Part shown: positions 44,616-55,095 of the stretch, in pieces
Position numbering within the stretch: the stretch's first letter is position 1
Layout of the letters: the number at the start of each line of letters is the position of its first letter
NCBI GenBank assembly: GCA_945910005.1
Contig: OX246747.1
Span: 13,516,880-13,580,879 of the forward strand
Direction: 5' to 3'
Length of the DNA: 64,000 nt
DNA from: Isoperla grammatica
Lineage: Eukaryota; Arthropoda; Insecta; Plecoptera; Perlodidae
The notes under the pieces: generated by a model
The model's database searches: none
Told to the model about the DNA's origin: nothing
The model's input: only the letters and a program-made list of their open reading frames with translations
Translations under genes and position numbers: made by a program

Positions 44616-46400
44616 CTATATTTGTATCATACATAATATTATGGTAATGTTCTGTTCCACCGTTATCTCAAGTGTACCTTCTAGGCTAAACTTGTTGATG
44701 TCAAGTCTTTTTTTGGTTTTAGATTGTAGTAATTTGTTAACGAATATTGCCACCCCCCCACATTTCATACTTAGGCGACAATAGGAGTTAACAATAATTA
44801 AGTTATTGATGTTAATTTGGGAAACTTCACATTCCTTAAGCCAGTGCTCCGATATACATAACACATCAATTTGCACATTTTCAGAACACTGATCCTCTAA
44901 GAAGATGTCTAGGTTATTTAAGGAACTGGTTAGGTTTTGAATATTTTGATGTAATATATTAAGAGAATCTTTGTTGGGTATTTGACGATGCTTATTCATT
45001 GAGAGATGTTTAACCTTATTAGATTTTAAGTGACAAGGTGATATCGATACACTCTTTTCGCTTGAGGGAGGATGCCTTGATTGCCTAAAAATTACTAATT
45101 GAACTAGCAACACGTGGCAGAGTGGAGGTGGGTTGTGGTGGAGAATAACTATGTACCGGTAGTTGAGTTTTGTGATAAATGGGTCTATCAGAGAGGACGG
45201 GTGTATCATTTTGAAGATAATTTGAAGCCGCCATTTTAGATGGGGACAAATGCCCATGTGAATACACAGGAACAATTTTTGATGGCATAGAATAGGGAGT
45301 GTTTGGCTGTAGTGAACTGAGGTTGTTCATCATGATGGGTGATTTATTTACTTGATTGCTGGTTTGGTGCAGCTGGGTGGGTTTTGCAAGTGGTTTAGCC
45401 AACAGAGGGAGGATTGGCTTGTTTATAGGGGATGTTACAGATAGAGAGGATGGTGTCAAGATCTGGATGACAATTTTTTCGCATAGTGCTAGTTTGCCTA
45501 AATGGTTTAAGTGGAGACTGTGTGTAGTATAATGAGTTCTAGGTATGTCAGATACATTTATGATTGACAAACATCTATAATCACTAGCCATATGATTAAT
45601 GCTGACGTTGGTCTGAAAGATTATTTCATTCACTTTAGGGTTCGAGTCAAAACGGTAAGGTAAGTTAACCAGGATTACCCTAGATTTTGAATTGAATCTG
45701 ATGCACATTTCAATGGCTTGTCTAAATGAATGTATTAGGGATTTTACCTCTTCGTTTCCAAAGTGATCGTTAATATCGTTTGTGCCGCAGGCCAGGACAA
45801 CTACATCTGGGGCCGGCCAGTCATTTTCAGTGAAAGTATTTTTGATGTCAGACAAGACATCCACAGCTTTAGCATTAGGCTTAATGCTACTACGAACTGT
45901 GGGCAAGGAATCAACCTCTTTTACGAGTTTATTTTCAATTATGGTTCTGCAGCCTCTCAAATGGCTGTCACTGATAAGTCGCACACTGGTTACACTATTT
46001 GATGCAGGGCTCCTCAGATTAGGAGTGAGTTCATGAGAGGTAGTCGAGTTATCCGAATGTCCAGAGAGGGTATGGATTGTAAGTTGAGTTAAGGATTCAC
46101 GAAACGTATCGACTATTAAGTTGAGGACTAATGGCCAGCTGAGTCGATCACACCCACTTCCAATTTTAGGCATATCCAGCTTCGTGATGTTCAGTTCAGT
46201 ACAGACAGAGTCTCTTTAGGTCCAGTAAACACGACTTGATATTATCTAATGTTGGTTTACCATTAGAACTTTCCTTAGTAATAAGGTAAAAGATGTAGTT
46301 GTCCTTGCATTTTAGATAAGCCACTTCACCTACCAACTTGTGTTGTGATCTGAGTTCATGTACACGGTTAAATGGTTACAATATACTATTATCTATCATA
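44616..46400 (-). pseudogene. LINE fragment: macro domain half, SGNH hydrolase, endonuclease
   Basis: From 46400 it reads NRVHELRSQHKLVGEVAYLK, DNYIFYLITKESSNGKPT and KSCLLDLKRLCL; a 1-nt frameshift near 46207 leads to ELNITKLDMPKIGSGCDRLS and LTIHTLSG. This is the C-terminal half of a macro (ADP-ribose-binding) domain. In the same frame follow SGNH hydrolase blocks: LISDSHLRG, VVLACGTNDIND and THSLHLNHLGK, then a Ser/Pro-rich tail. An overlapping frame (45275-44616) starts an endonuclease: LNILHQNIQNL, VLCISEHWLKE and CGGVAIFVNK. Esterase-type first ORFs are known in CR1-like LINEs; the macro half ahead of one is unusual to me. The copy lacks the macro N-terminus, the rest of the endonuclease and the polymerase. 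Confidence 0.75.
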
Positions 46401-46697
46401 CAGCTTGACACAGGAAAAGGTACATAATTTGATTACTTAATATGATAATGTTTAGTTGACCCTTACACAAATTTCAGTAGTGGTCACCATCAATCTACAA
46501 ATGGCCACTTCAGATATGGTCATTCCCATTACTAGGGTGGCCATTACTAGAACATTACTTAATAATACTGATACAAATTTACTTAGGGTCTAGTTTAAGT
46601 GTTCACATAATAATAATAATAATAATATCCTTTGGTGTTAATAAGGAAAAAATGAAGATAATGACTAATGTTGATCGTATTTAGGTAGAACTCATCC

Positions 46698-47887
46698 CTA
46701 GTCATCCGATTCGTCTAGAATTCCCAGCGGATTGCCACCCATGTCATCATCGGAATCATTAGCCCTATTTAAAACACAAAACTCGCATTGAAATGATGTC
46801 ATCGTCATCGGATTCATCCAAATCAAACCCGTAACGTTCCAAGTGGACTTTGCTGATGCAGCGCACATGATATGCATTATGGCATTTGTTGTAGTTGTCG
46901 CAATTAATCCACTTGGTAAGTAGGCCGATCTTTTGCTCCCTTTTGAAGCTCTTGTTGCACACAGAGCAGATCCAGTCATCCTCTTCCACACTGGCAACTT
47001 TCTTTTTCCCTTTTGATTTGGTAGCTTCTGCCTCCTGGTTGGCTAGCCGCCAAGTGCCGGCTGAAACAACCGCAGGAAACTTCTTAAATCTTTTTTTGGG
47101 CGCTGGTTTCTTTGGAGTTTTCGACCAAAACAAACACTTTTTGAATGGGCTGCTCACTGTAGCTAGTGGGTGGATTCTTTTTGCTAGTGGTACAGTGAGC
47201 AGTGGTGGAAGTGTGGTGGATGGTAGATCATTGTCGGGGGATCTTCCGTATGTAGTGTGTTGTGTTGTCGCAATGGGCACGTGTATCTCGTATACAGTCA
47301 ACAACTCGTCAGAGCCATCTCGTCAGCATTGTCAGGTGTTGTGGGAAACAACGCTTGTACCCTAGCAGCAGCATCATCAATGGTGACAGCTGTCCCCAGC
47401 TCGAACAGCTCACAATGATTTTTGTCACCATCCCATTCTTCCCCTTTGACCTTCTTTTGAAGTCAATGAGTACAAGTTTGTTAATCTTGGACTCAATGTA
47501 CAATAGGTGAGACATGACAGGTGTTTGCACTGAAAGAGTAGGAAGAGTAGGGTTGACTACAACTCGAGCCTTCACACACTTGTCATAGTCAATACTGTCT
47601 GCATCGAAGGGAAAAAGGCCGCACTTCTTAAAGCCATTCTGAATTGTAATGGGGGTTGCCTTCTTATCAAAAGTGCTTCTGATCAGAGGCCCAAAAGTTA
47701 CCCGGGTAACGTCAGCTGGATGGTTTTCGAACTTCCACTCCCGCACTATATCCTTTCATCCATCTTTCAATGGTTAAACACCGATACATCTTGGGGTTGG
47801 ATGATATGGGTGCTGTTTGGGTGTAGTGCAATGAGGACAATGCCCAATGAGTCCCACAACTCACCAACATAAGATGTTAGGTGTGAC
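46698..47887 (-). pseudogene. pogo transposase, C-terminal half with zinc finger
   Basis: Continues the gene at 51782 after the LINE: SHLTSYVGELWDSLGIVL, then HPNSTHIIQPQDVSVFNH (QPQD holds the third catalytic Asp), two stops, VREWKFENHPADVTRV, and GFKKCGLFPFDADSIDYDKC. After a frameshift near 47310 comes a Lys/Pro-rich linker and a PHD-like Cys/His finger, WICSVCNKSF...WINCDNYNKCHNAYHVRC, then an Asp-rich end. PHD-like tails occur in several invertebrate pogo families. Stops and frameshifts show decay. Confidence 0.82.
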
Positions 47888-49327
47888 CTATAATAATAAT
47901 TCTTTATTTAGCCAAATGCTAATGTAATACATAATGTACATATACAACTCATATGGTAAATTTGTTTTTAACAAATTCTGTCATGTTCTTTACACTTGCT
48001 TGCTGAACATTAATATCATTAAGATATTTTACAAATTCATTATAGAACTTAAAACCATTAAAAGTCAACGTTCTTTGCGTAGAAGTTTTACAAACCTTTT
48101 TAACATTAATATTTTTGGAAAAACGGGTGTCATGAAAATGAATTTCTTGATTTAACTTTAACAATTCCTTTAAATATGGTGGACCAAAATCATTTAAAAT
48201 ATTGTTAATCATTTTTAAAACCTTTAAAGCATATTTTTGTCTTACACTTAAAATGTTAACAACTCGTAACATATCATTAATATGGGTACGTTTATGGCAT
48301 CTTAGTACAGCTCTCATAGCTTTATTTTGAGCACGTTGAAGGATTTGCATATCTTTGTCATCAATATTAAATAAAATGGACCCACAATACTCAAATTCGG
48401 GCATTACGATTGCATTATATAACAGTCTCCTAGTCCAAGGTGAGAGAAATCCTCCAACGCGATACAATAATCCCACTCTTTTATTTATCTTATTTGTCAT
48501 TGCCATCACGTGGTTACTAAAATGTAAATGTTCATTAATCAAAAAACCTAAATATTTTATTTCTTTAACTACCTCAATGTCTTCGCCATTAATACAGAGA
48601 GAGAACACACTTTCACTCAACAATTTATCTTTTCTTTCAGGTGATGACGTTACTAATAAACTTTTCGTCTTTTTAACATTCAATTTAAGCTTATTATGTT
48701 TAAACTTTAAACCAATCATTTATTTTATCCAAAGCGTCATTCAGTTTCTCACAAACTTCCTTAATGCTGTACCCACTAACAGAGATCATACTATAATCAG
48801 CAAAGAGATTGAGCACTACACCATTAACATTTATATTTACATGAGCATCATTGATAAAAATTAAAAACAGCAAAGGTCCTAACACTGACCCTTGCGGAAC
48901 ACCATAGTCATTAACACATTCAGTAGATGTTTCGTTATTAAAAATGGTAAATTGTTTACGACTACAAAGGTAACTCCTGAACCAGTTATATACGTTCCCA
49001 TCCAGGCCACAAGTTTTCAGTTTTTTTAATAACAACTGACGATCAATAGTTTCAAAGGCCCTTTTTATATCAATAAAAACGGCCGCAATACATTTACCTT
49101 TATCTAAGTCATATTTCCAGTTGTTAAGTAACAATTGAAGAGATGTTTCACACGAATGCCCTGGACGGAACCCGGACTGCAGTTTATAAAACAAATTATT
49201 ACAATTAAAAAATTCAAGTACTTGGGCATGCACTACCAACTCTAAAACTTTTTCATAAATAGGCAACATATTTATTGGCCTGTACTCAGTAGCATTGTTT
49301 GTTCTTGACACTTTTTGTATAGGTATA

Positions 49328-49708
49328 TCCTGCCCAGGGACTGCCACCTTATCGTGGTGGGCAGGTTTGCGTGCTTTGTTGATCCCGAGAGCTATGCCGG
49401 CGGAAGCGTATGCTTCTGGTAGGGCCACCAAGCCGGACTGGTCGAGGAGGAGAAGTCAGACAAAGTGCAGTCCACACCCCAATCCCCTTTCCCCCCCACT
49501 GTCCCATTGAATATTTCTCCTCCCACTTGGCCCTGCCCTCCCTTGCTGGACTCCCGTATGACGACTCACGCGACGTACAATGGATCTGATTCGGATGTGG
49601 CTTTATTCTTCATTATCATCTTTCCCATCTTCATTATCACCCGCTCATCGTCTCGATTAGCCATCGTTGCATAAATATGAGACGTTAAGCCCCAATAATC
49701 AATCAATC
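49328..49708 (+). mobile_element. short retroelement family, copy 3 (381 bp)
   Basis: Flanked by a perfect 13-bp duplication ttgtataggtata at 49315-49327 and 49709-49721. It interrupts LINE ORF2 at the codons VIPIQ just ahead of the RT fingers. It ends ...gccccaataatcaatcaatc. Confidence 0.95.
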
Positions 49709-51027
49709 TTGTATAGGTATAACACAAGAAGTTTTCCATTCACTAGGAAATTTTCCTGTCTTTAGCGACAAATTTATTACATTGAGCAATGGATAGCCAC
49801 ATATATTAAACGACTTCTTCAGTAACTTCAATGTTATACCATTATCTACTGAACTTGTATTTTTTAAAGAAAACACAATTTTGCGTAAAATCTTAATATT
49901 AATCGCTTTAAAATTTGTAAAACTTCCATGAGTACCAGTATCATTATCATTACTAACATGAACGTTATCACCCTGAGATTCATTAGTCTCATCCACAATC
50001 TCCCGAACACTTTCAATAAAATATTTATTAAAATTGTTGGATAAATTTTCGTCATTTTTAAAACATGGAAAATGTATTTGACCGCTTTTGTCTGCAACTT
50101 GCTTTGGACGCACAATTTGTTTTAAAGTTTTCCATAGTTTATTTGGGTTATGCTTATTTTCGTCAATATTTTGATTATACCACTTGCGTTTCTCAATGCG
50201 AAGTGCATTCAAATAAGCATTGCGATTTATTTTATACTGCTTCCAATCATTACTCTCATTCGTTAATTGTGCTTTTTATAACTATCATTTCTGGATTTCT
50301 GTAGTAATAAAATTTCATCAGTAAACCAAGGACATGTCTTTGACCTATTTCCTACTTTACATTGCTCTACAGGTACAACATTGTCTACACACAATAACAG
50401 GTTACTGACGTATTTATTCGCCACTATGTCAACATCTGAGCTATCATAACTCCACGTACACTCAATGAGTTTCTTGTTAATGTTATCATAGTCGCTTTCA
50501 TTCATGTGTCGTCTCCTGTTTATCACAACACCTTCAGTCAGCCTCTCCCTATTACCTAACATGCTGCTAGCCTCCTCGGTGGTGCACAAGGTAAAGGTCA
50601 CAAGAGCATGATCGGTGACCTTAGGAGTAGTTAGAACTTTGGCATCCGCCAAATCAATAATATTTGTGAGAACTAGATCAATTTTTGTGTTACTGTACTC
50701 TGTTGTTCTCGTTTTGTCATTTACTATTTGCCTCAGACCACAGTATTGTAGTATACTAAGGAGCCTATTTGAATATGTAGTCGACTGGTCAACATCAATG
50801 TTAAAATCACCTACTATTATCACATTTTTATTAAGTAACCAAGACTCCAAACTATCTTCAAAGAAGTCTAGGAACACATTGTTAGGTGCATTCGGCGAGT
50901 GGTACAAAGTATACAAATAGATTGATTTAGTAGATATTTCTACCTTTAAACCTAGTAACCACACATTCTTTTCAATTGTACACTGTTCAACCCTACTATA
51001 TTTTAAACCCTTTCTCACGTAAACAAT

Positions 51028-51413
51028 CCTGCCTAGGGACTGCTACCTTATCGTGGTGGGCAGGTTTGCGTGCTTTGTTGATCCCGAGAGCTATGTCGGC
51101 GGAAGCGTATGCTTCTGGTAGGGCCACCCTAGCCGGACAGGTCGAGGAGGAGAAGTCAGACGAAGTGCAGTCCACACCCCAATCCCCTTTCCCCCCCACT
51201 GTCCCATTGAATATTTCTCCTCCCACTTGGCCCTGCCCTCCCTTGCTGGACTCCCGTATGACGACTCACGCGACGTGCAATGGATCTGATTCGGATGTGG
51301 CTTTATTCTTCATTATCATCTTTCTCATCTTCATTATCACCCGCTCATCGTCTCGATTAGCCATAGTTGCATAAATATGAGACGTTAAGCCCCATTAATC
51401 AATCAATCAATCA
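51028..51413 (+). mobile_element. short retroelement family, copy 4 (386 bp)
   Basis: Flanked by a perfect 13-bp duplication tcacgtaaacaat at 51015-51027 and 51414-51426. It interrupts the endonuclease part of the same LINE. The tail has three AATC repeats. Confidence 0.95.
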
Positions 51414-51639
51414 TCACGTAAACAATAACACCACCTGTATGCCTACTCTGCGCTTCAGTGATTTCTACATTGAACCCTGGAATTTCCAGCTCGTGTTCAT
51501 TAACTTCATTAGTTACATGTGTTTCAGTTAAACACACTAATGATGGTTGCATTTTTAAAATTAGCTGCTCAATTTCATCTTTATGTGAAATAAATCCTTG
51601 CGCATTCATGTACAATACATCGTTTTGCTTTGATTGCTA

Positions 51640-51781
51640 TGCTCTTACAATTTTCTGGGAAAGGTTTTTAAAAATACGTTGATAACAAGAACAATTTGTG
51701 TCAGTCGACAAGTGGTCAGTTTTTAGATGAAGATTTAACCGTTCATTTGTTTTCACACAATTACTGCATTGCCGTGCATTG
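51640..51781 (-). pseudogene. LINE ORF1 C-terminal zinc-knuckle piece
   Basis: Reads RQCSNCVKTNERLNLH, then TDHLSTDTNCSCYQRIFKNL and a stop just before ORF2. The C-x2-C...H...C spacing resembles the last zinc knuckle of gag-like LINE ORF1 proteins. The rest of ORF1 was lost by 5' truncation at 51781. Confidence 0.55.
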
Positions 51782-52655
51782 CTATGGCCGTCCACGAACA
51801 AAATCACTAGGCGTTCTATTTGTTTCCTCTCAAGATATGGCACAAAATGGTTCCCTATGAATTCATAGAACACCTCAGAGTTCATCCAGCCACTGCTGGA
51901 CAAACAAATTCCGTAGTGTTCCGGCAAAGAGTTGGCAATGGATGATGGCAGTCGTTTGTATGCGTATACGATGACGGGAGGAACAGTTTTCCCATCAGCA
52001 GAAAAAGTAGCCATGACAGTTATCTGCTCCTTGTCATTATTTTGCGAAACTTCATAGAAATTTGTGCCGAGTTCCTGCCCTTTGCCCCCAAGTACTTTGC
52101 CACTTTTAGGGCATAACAAAAACCCAGATTCATCGGCATTGAAGATGCGATCTGGGCAGTCCAGGACACATGACAGACCCTCGTGTTCCAGGTATGTCAT
52201 CACCTCCCCGAACCACTTTCTTATTCCATGCTCAGAGACAGAGGCTCTGGCCAGAGTCACACGTTCAGCCATCTTCTCGGAGAGTTTGGGATGCCGCCTC
52301 ATAAATGAGTGAAACCAAGTGTCTCCAGGTCTATCATTTTTAAATTTGGTGTCCTTGCCTGTTTTACGGATCTGTTGCACAGTGTCCAACAGGTGATGAC
52401 GATGGATCGGATTGCCTTTCCGCCCCATACCCAAAATCCATGCTTCCAACAAGGTTTCCTCGGCAGATGTTAAAATTGTTGGTGGACCCATTGTACGCGT
52501 TTCTGAGACCTTGCCCATAACTTTCCTTGTTAAAGTAGACCTTGGAACAGTTGACTTGCAGCCTTTTTGCTTGACCCATTACGCACTGCTGCAATGGCAA
52601 GCTGCATACTCTCTTCAGAATACGCAAAAAAGTCGCGTTTTTTTACTTTAGGCAT
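51782..52655 (-). pseudogene. pogo transposase, N-terminal half
   Basis: Starts MPKVKKRDFFAYSEESMQLA, then IAAVRNGSSKKAAS (psq-type HTH), a short frameshift near 52556, VPRSTLTRKVMGKVSE, a second DNA-binding region (LTSAEETLLEAWILGMGRKG, FHSFMRRHPKLSEKMAERV), and the DDE core with IFNADESGFLLCPKSGKV (first Asp) and VILFVDGH (second Asp). The LINE cuts the protein right after DGH. In an intact element the transposase would act as a cut-and-paste enzyme at TA sites. Confidence 0.88.
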
Positions 52656-53021
52656 TGTTAGTGGTAATAGTTAGTCCTAGTCCTTGTGAAACTATTTTAA
52701 GTTAGATGATTAGTTATGTTTACGACGTATTCGACAACTAGGTCATGACGTCTGGTTACTGCAAGAAATTCTTATCTGTTAGTAAATAATACCTAGAGAT
52801 CAGATTCATGTCACTTCCTAGTTTGGATTCCATTAATTGGTTTATTATTATATTTCATATTTAAAATCAAATGGTAGGACCTAGTAAATTTATTTCAAAG
52901 GTAATTAATTATTCTTTCTGAGTGATGGTAAGTGGCCACATTCATTTCTAATAATGGTCACATTGGTGACCATTACTAAAATATTAAATTCTAGTAATGG
53001 ACACATCAGTGACCACCACTG

Positions 53022-53431
53022 AATAATGCTTGAAAATGACATCTAGTGGTAGCCACCCCGTCTCTGGAGCTGATGGGACCATAAATGTTGTTTATAATTA
53101 TTTATATATGTAATATAGACTATAAGTAATAACTTACAATGCTTAAACCATATTCTTCACTGAAGATCTCGCGAATAATATTTGATTACAAGTGCACTGT
53201 CCTTAAACTGAAGGCAACTTTTCTGCTGGTTATGACACAACCAATTTTGAAAAATGTCCGCCTAGGAAACAGCTGGTTGGAAATGAACCAATCATAGACA
53301 AGCTTGTGAGTAATATCATAATGCATGACTACCAACCGAGTTGGTAAATAAAAAAAAACCCTAAGGCTATTTTACACTAATATTAAACTTAATGGTGGCC
53401 ATTACTGAAAGGGTGACCATTACTGCCAGGA
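53022..53431. other. spacer between pogo element and THAP remnant
   Basis: Noncoding. ggtggccattact and ggtgaccattact words at 53388-53440 resemble the pogo subterminal repeats and might belong to another copy of that family. Confidence 0.4.
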
Positions 53432-53735
53432 TCACCCTATGTAAATTGGAAGTTTTTGTGGAGATGTAAACAAGAAAACACTAGGCACAGCTCCGTGTCG
53501 TAAACATTTGTTTTTTCCGTGTGGAATTTCCCTGTAATCTGAATCCAAAAAATGACGAGAACACACTCGCATGGTATCAGATATTTTCGTGACGCGTTGT
53601 CCGTCTCTCCTTATTTTAATCTCCCACGCCTTTCTTAACTCAGTATCTTTTGGAAATGAGTGGAAAGAAACACCTCCTAATTGAGCTCTTGAATTACAAT
53701 GCGGTACAACACTATTGAACCATTTTAATTCCATT
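53432..53735 (-). pseudogene. THAP domain with missing first zinc ligand
   Basis: Reads NSVVPHCNSRAQLGGVSFHS, FPKDTELRKAWEIKIRR, SDTMRVCSRHFLDSDY and LRHGAVPSVF. This is a THAP C2CH finger: Cys of PHC, then CSRHF with the last Cys and His, and the AVPSVF closing motif. The Cys expected five residues before PHC is a Ser, so zinc binding is probably lost. Upstream sequence in frame to 53881 has no known motif. THAP domains occur in P elements, ISL2EU elements and host regulators; the rest of this protein is not visible. Confidence 0.7.
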
Positions 53736-53999
53736 TCTACCAAAGTTTTGATCAAAACGTAGTGTGGGATAGTGCACCTGTTACAAACAATCATCCCACA
53801 GTTCAGCCATCTTAGAACACGCCCACCAAGTGATACATCGTTGTGTGCCCTTAAACACGAACTAACTAACCAGCCCACCAAGTGATGACGTCAAGGGTGA
53901 GGAGCAAGACTACTCGTCCATTGCCTATAGGCAAGAGCTTCATCACGACAGTATATCCCAAGCCATGTTGTGTTATATCATCTTTATCCTCATTACTTT

Positions 54000-55090
54000 T
54001 TGCATCCCTGTAGACATAAAAAGCGATACAATTGTTCTTCATAGAATCGCACAGCATCCAGAATTTTATGACCAGACCAGGTTTACGGATGCACGTTTCA
54101 CAATAAAAGTTAGTTTCACAACGCCCTCCCTTTACTCTCTGTCACTGCAGACAGCACAGTCTTTCGAACTATTTTTTTCAGTTATAGCTATGAAATGGTG
54201 CTGTTTGTTAGTCGTTCTTGATGGTCACCCTCTACGGAGAGCGCTTACGTTACGAATATCTATGCATAAACACGTTGCGTTTGTCTTTCCATGCAAGGAC
54301 GGTGACTTTGTCTTCCTTTCGAAAGCTGACAACTGTATGCTTCGCCAACTTGAGCTTCTTGTTTCTTTTGATTTCCCTAGGCAACCCCTTACGGTTGGCC
54401 ATAATAGTGCCAGTAGTATGTATTCCTAATCCCAAATCATATCGCGTGTAGAAACGGTCGTTGTATAGATGGTACCCAGTTCCGTTTGTGGATTGTAGTA
54501 ATAAATGGCACAAATGTAACACAATGCGTGCTGTAAATGGTAAATCTGGTCGTACCAGTTGTAAAGTAGTTGGAACCCCATAGTAAGGTACAAGCACACT
54601 GACATATCGCGTTGCTGAATCAGCAAAAACGTAAAGACGTAGCCCCCATTTTGTTGGTTTTTGCGGGTTAAACATTTTGAAAACAATGCGCCCTTTGAAT
54701 CCTACGGTACTCTCGTCTATAGCTATTTGTTGGCCTGGAATGAAGTTCTCGCTGCATTTTGTGTTCAAATAGTCAAACACGTTCTTAACCTTTTGCCCTC
54801 TGGGCTGCACACCAGCAGGCCTAGGCTGTTGAGGAGGGTTCAGATGAAAGGCTAAGAAAATCTGTAGGAAACGGGTCCTGGTGAAAACATCATTGTAGTA
54901 TGGTTGCGTAGTAGGCCGCTCATCAGAAAAATAGGCTTGTAAATCTGGCTTGTCATGCATCGCCATATTTAGGCACACACCTAGAAAGGCTTTCATTTCA
55001 TCAAGGGTGACATTGGTCCAACTTCCACATTGATCTTTTGCGAAGTGGTGTCTCCATGAGAATTTTCTCAGCTGCTTATCGATTGGTCCC
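54000..55090 (-). pseudogene. piggyBac-type transposase, internally deleted
   Basis: The 5' part reads FSWRHHFAKDQCGSWTNVTL, then DEMKAFLGVCLNMAM. The catalytic domain continues IAIDESTVGFKGR (first Asp), WGLRLYVFADSATRYV, GYHLYNDRFYTRYDLG (second Asp in NDRFYT), GTIMANRKGLP and VTVLAWKDKRNVFM. The open frame ends at 54250. Only ~80 bp later comes the C-terminal Cys-rich finger (KDCAVCSD, then RCETNFYCETC). The DQ region that normally holds the third Asp and the WWKK segment are therefore missing, so it is inactive. The N-terminal domain is cut near 55090 at the junction with the hAT gene. Confidence 0.85.
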
Positions 55091-55095
55091 GGTTG

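Larger units (their letters stand above)
47949..51615 (-). pseudogene. LINE ORF2: AP-type endonuclease and reverse transcriptase, broken
   Basis: The start YMNAQGFISHKDEIEQLI with LVCLTETHV (51615-51414) is followed, after a short-retroelement insert, by VIIVGDFNIDVDQS, KIDLVLTN and KVTDHALVTF of an AP-type endonuclease (51018-50263). Then come LRIEKRKWYNQNI and LWKTLKQI (50212-49709), a second insert, and RT: EYRPINMLP, LQSGFRPGHSCETSL, AVFIDIKRAFETID, YGVPQGSVLGPLLFLIFIND, and LFADYSMI where the active site should read FADD. The C-terminus (48719-47949) has LNVKKTKSLLV, IKYLGFLINEHL and ILQRAQNKAMR, the jockey/CR1-type thumb region. The second Asp of FADD is Tyr, and there are frameshifts near 48710 and 50240. 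It is dead apart from any help in trans. Confidence 0.9.
47892..51781 (-). mobile_element. LINE (ORF1 end, endonuclease, reverse transcriptase), nested
   Basis: Inserted in the pogo gene between DGH and SHLTSY. ctat flanks it at 47888-47891 and 51782-51785, so the duplication is at least 4 bp. Its 3' end is ggctaaataaagaatt plus ATT repeats. Without its two short-retroelement inserts and their duplications it is about 3.1 kb, so it is 5'-truncated. It carries the Cys-rich end of ORF1 and most of ORF2. Confidence 0.88.
46475..53021. mobile_element. pogo-type element interrupted by a LINE
   Basis: The left end cagtagtggtcaccat (46475) and, on the other strand, the right end cagtggtggtcactgat (from 53021) are inverted repeats starting CAGT. 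Both are followed by several ggtcacc/ccattactag words. The expected TA duplication is not seen (tt left, aa right). The gene inside is a minus-strand pogo transposase. Further ccattact words at 53388-53440 could be part of a longer or second right end. Confidence 0.6.

Noticed and set aside
46475..53021. TA target duplication for the large pogo element
   Set aside because: Bases outside the CAGT ends are tt and aa, so the expected duplication is not confirmed; the ends may be subterminal.
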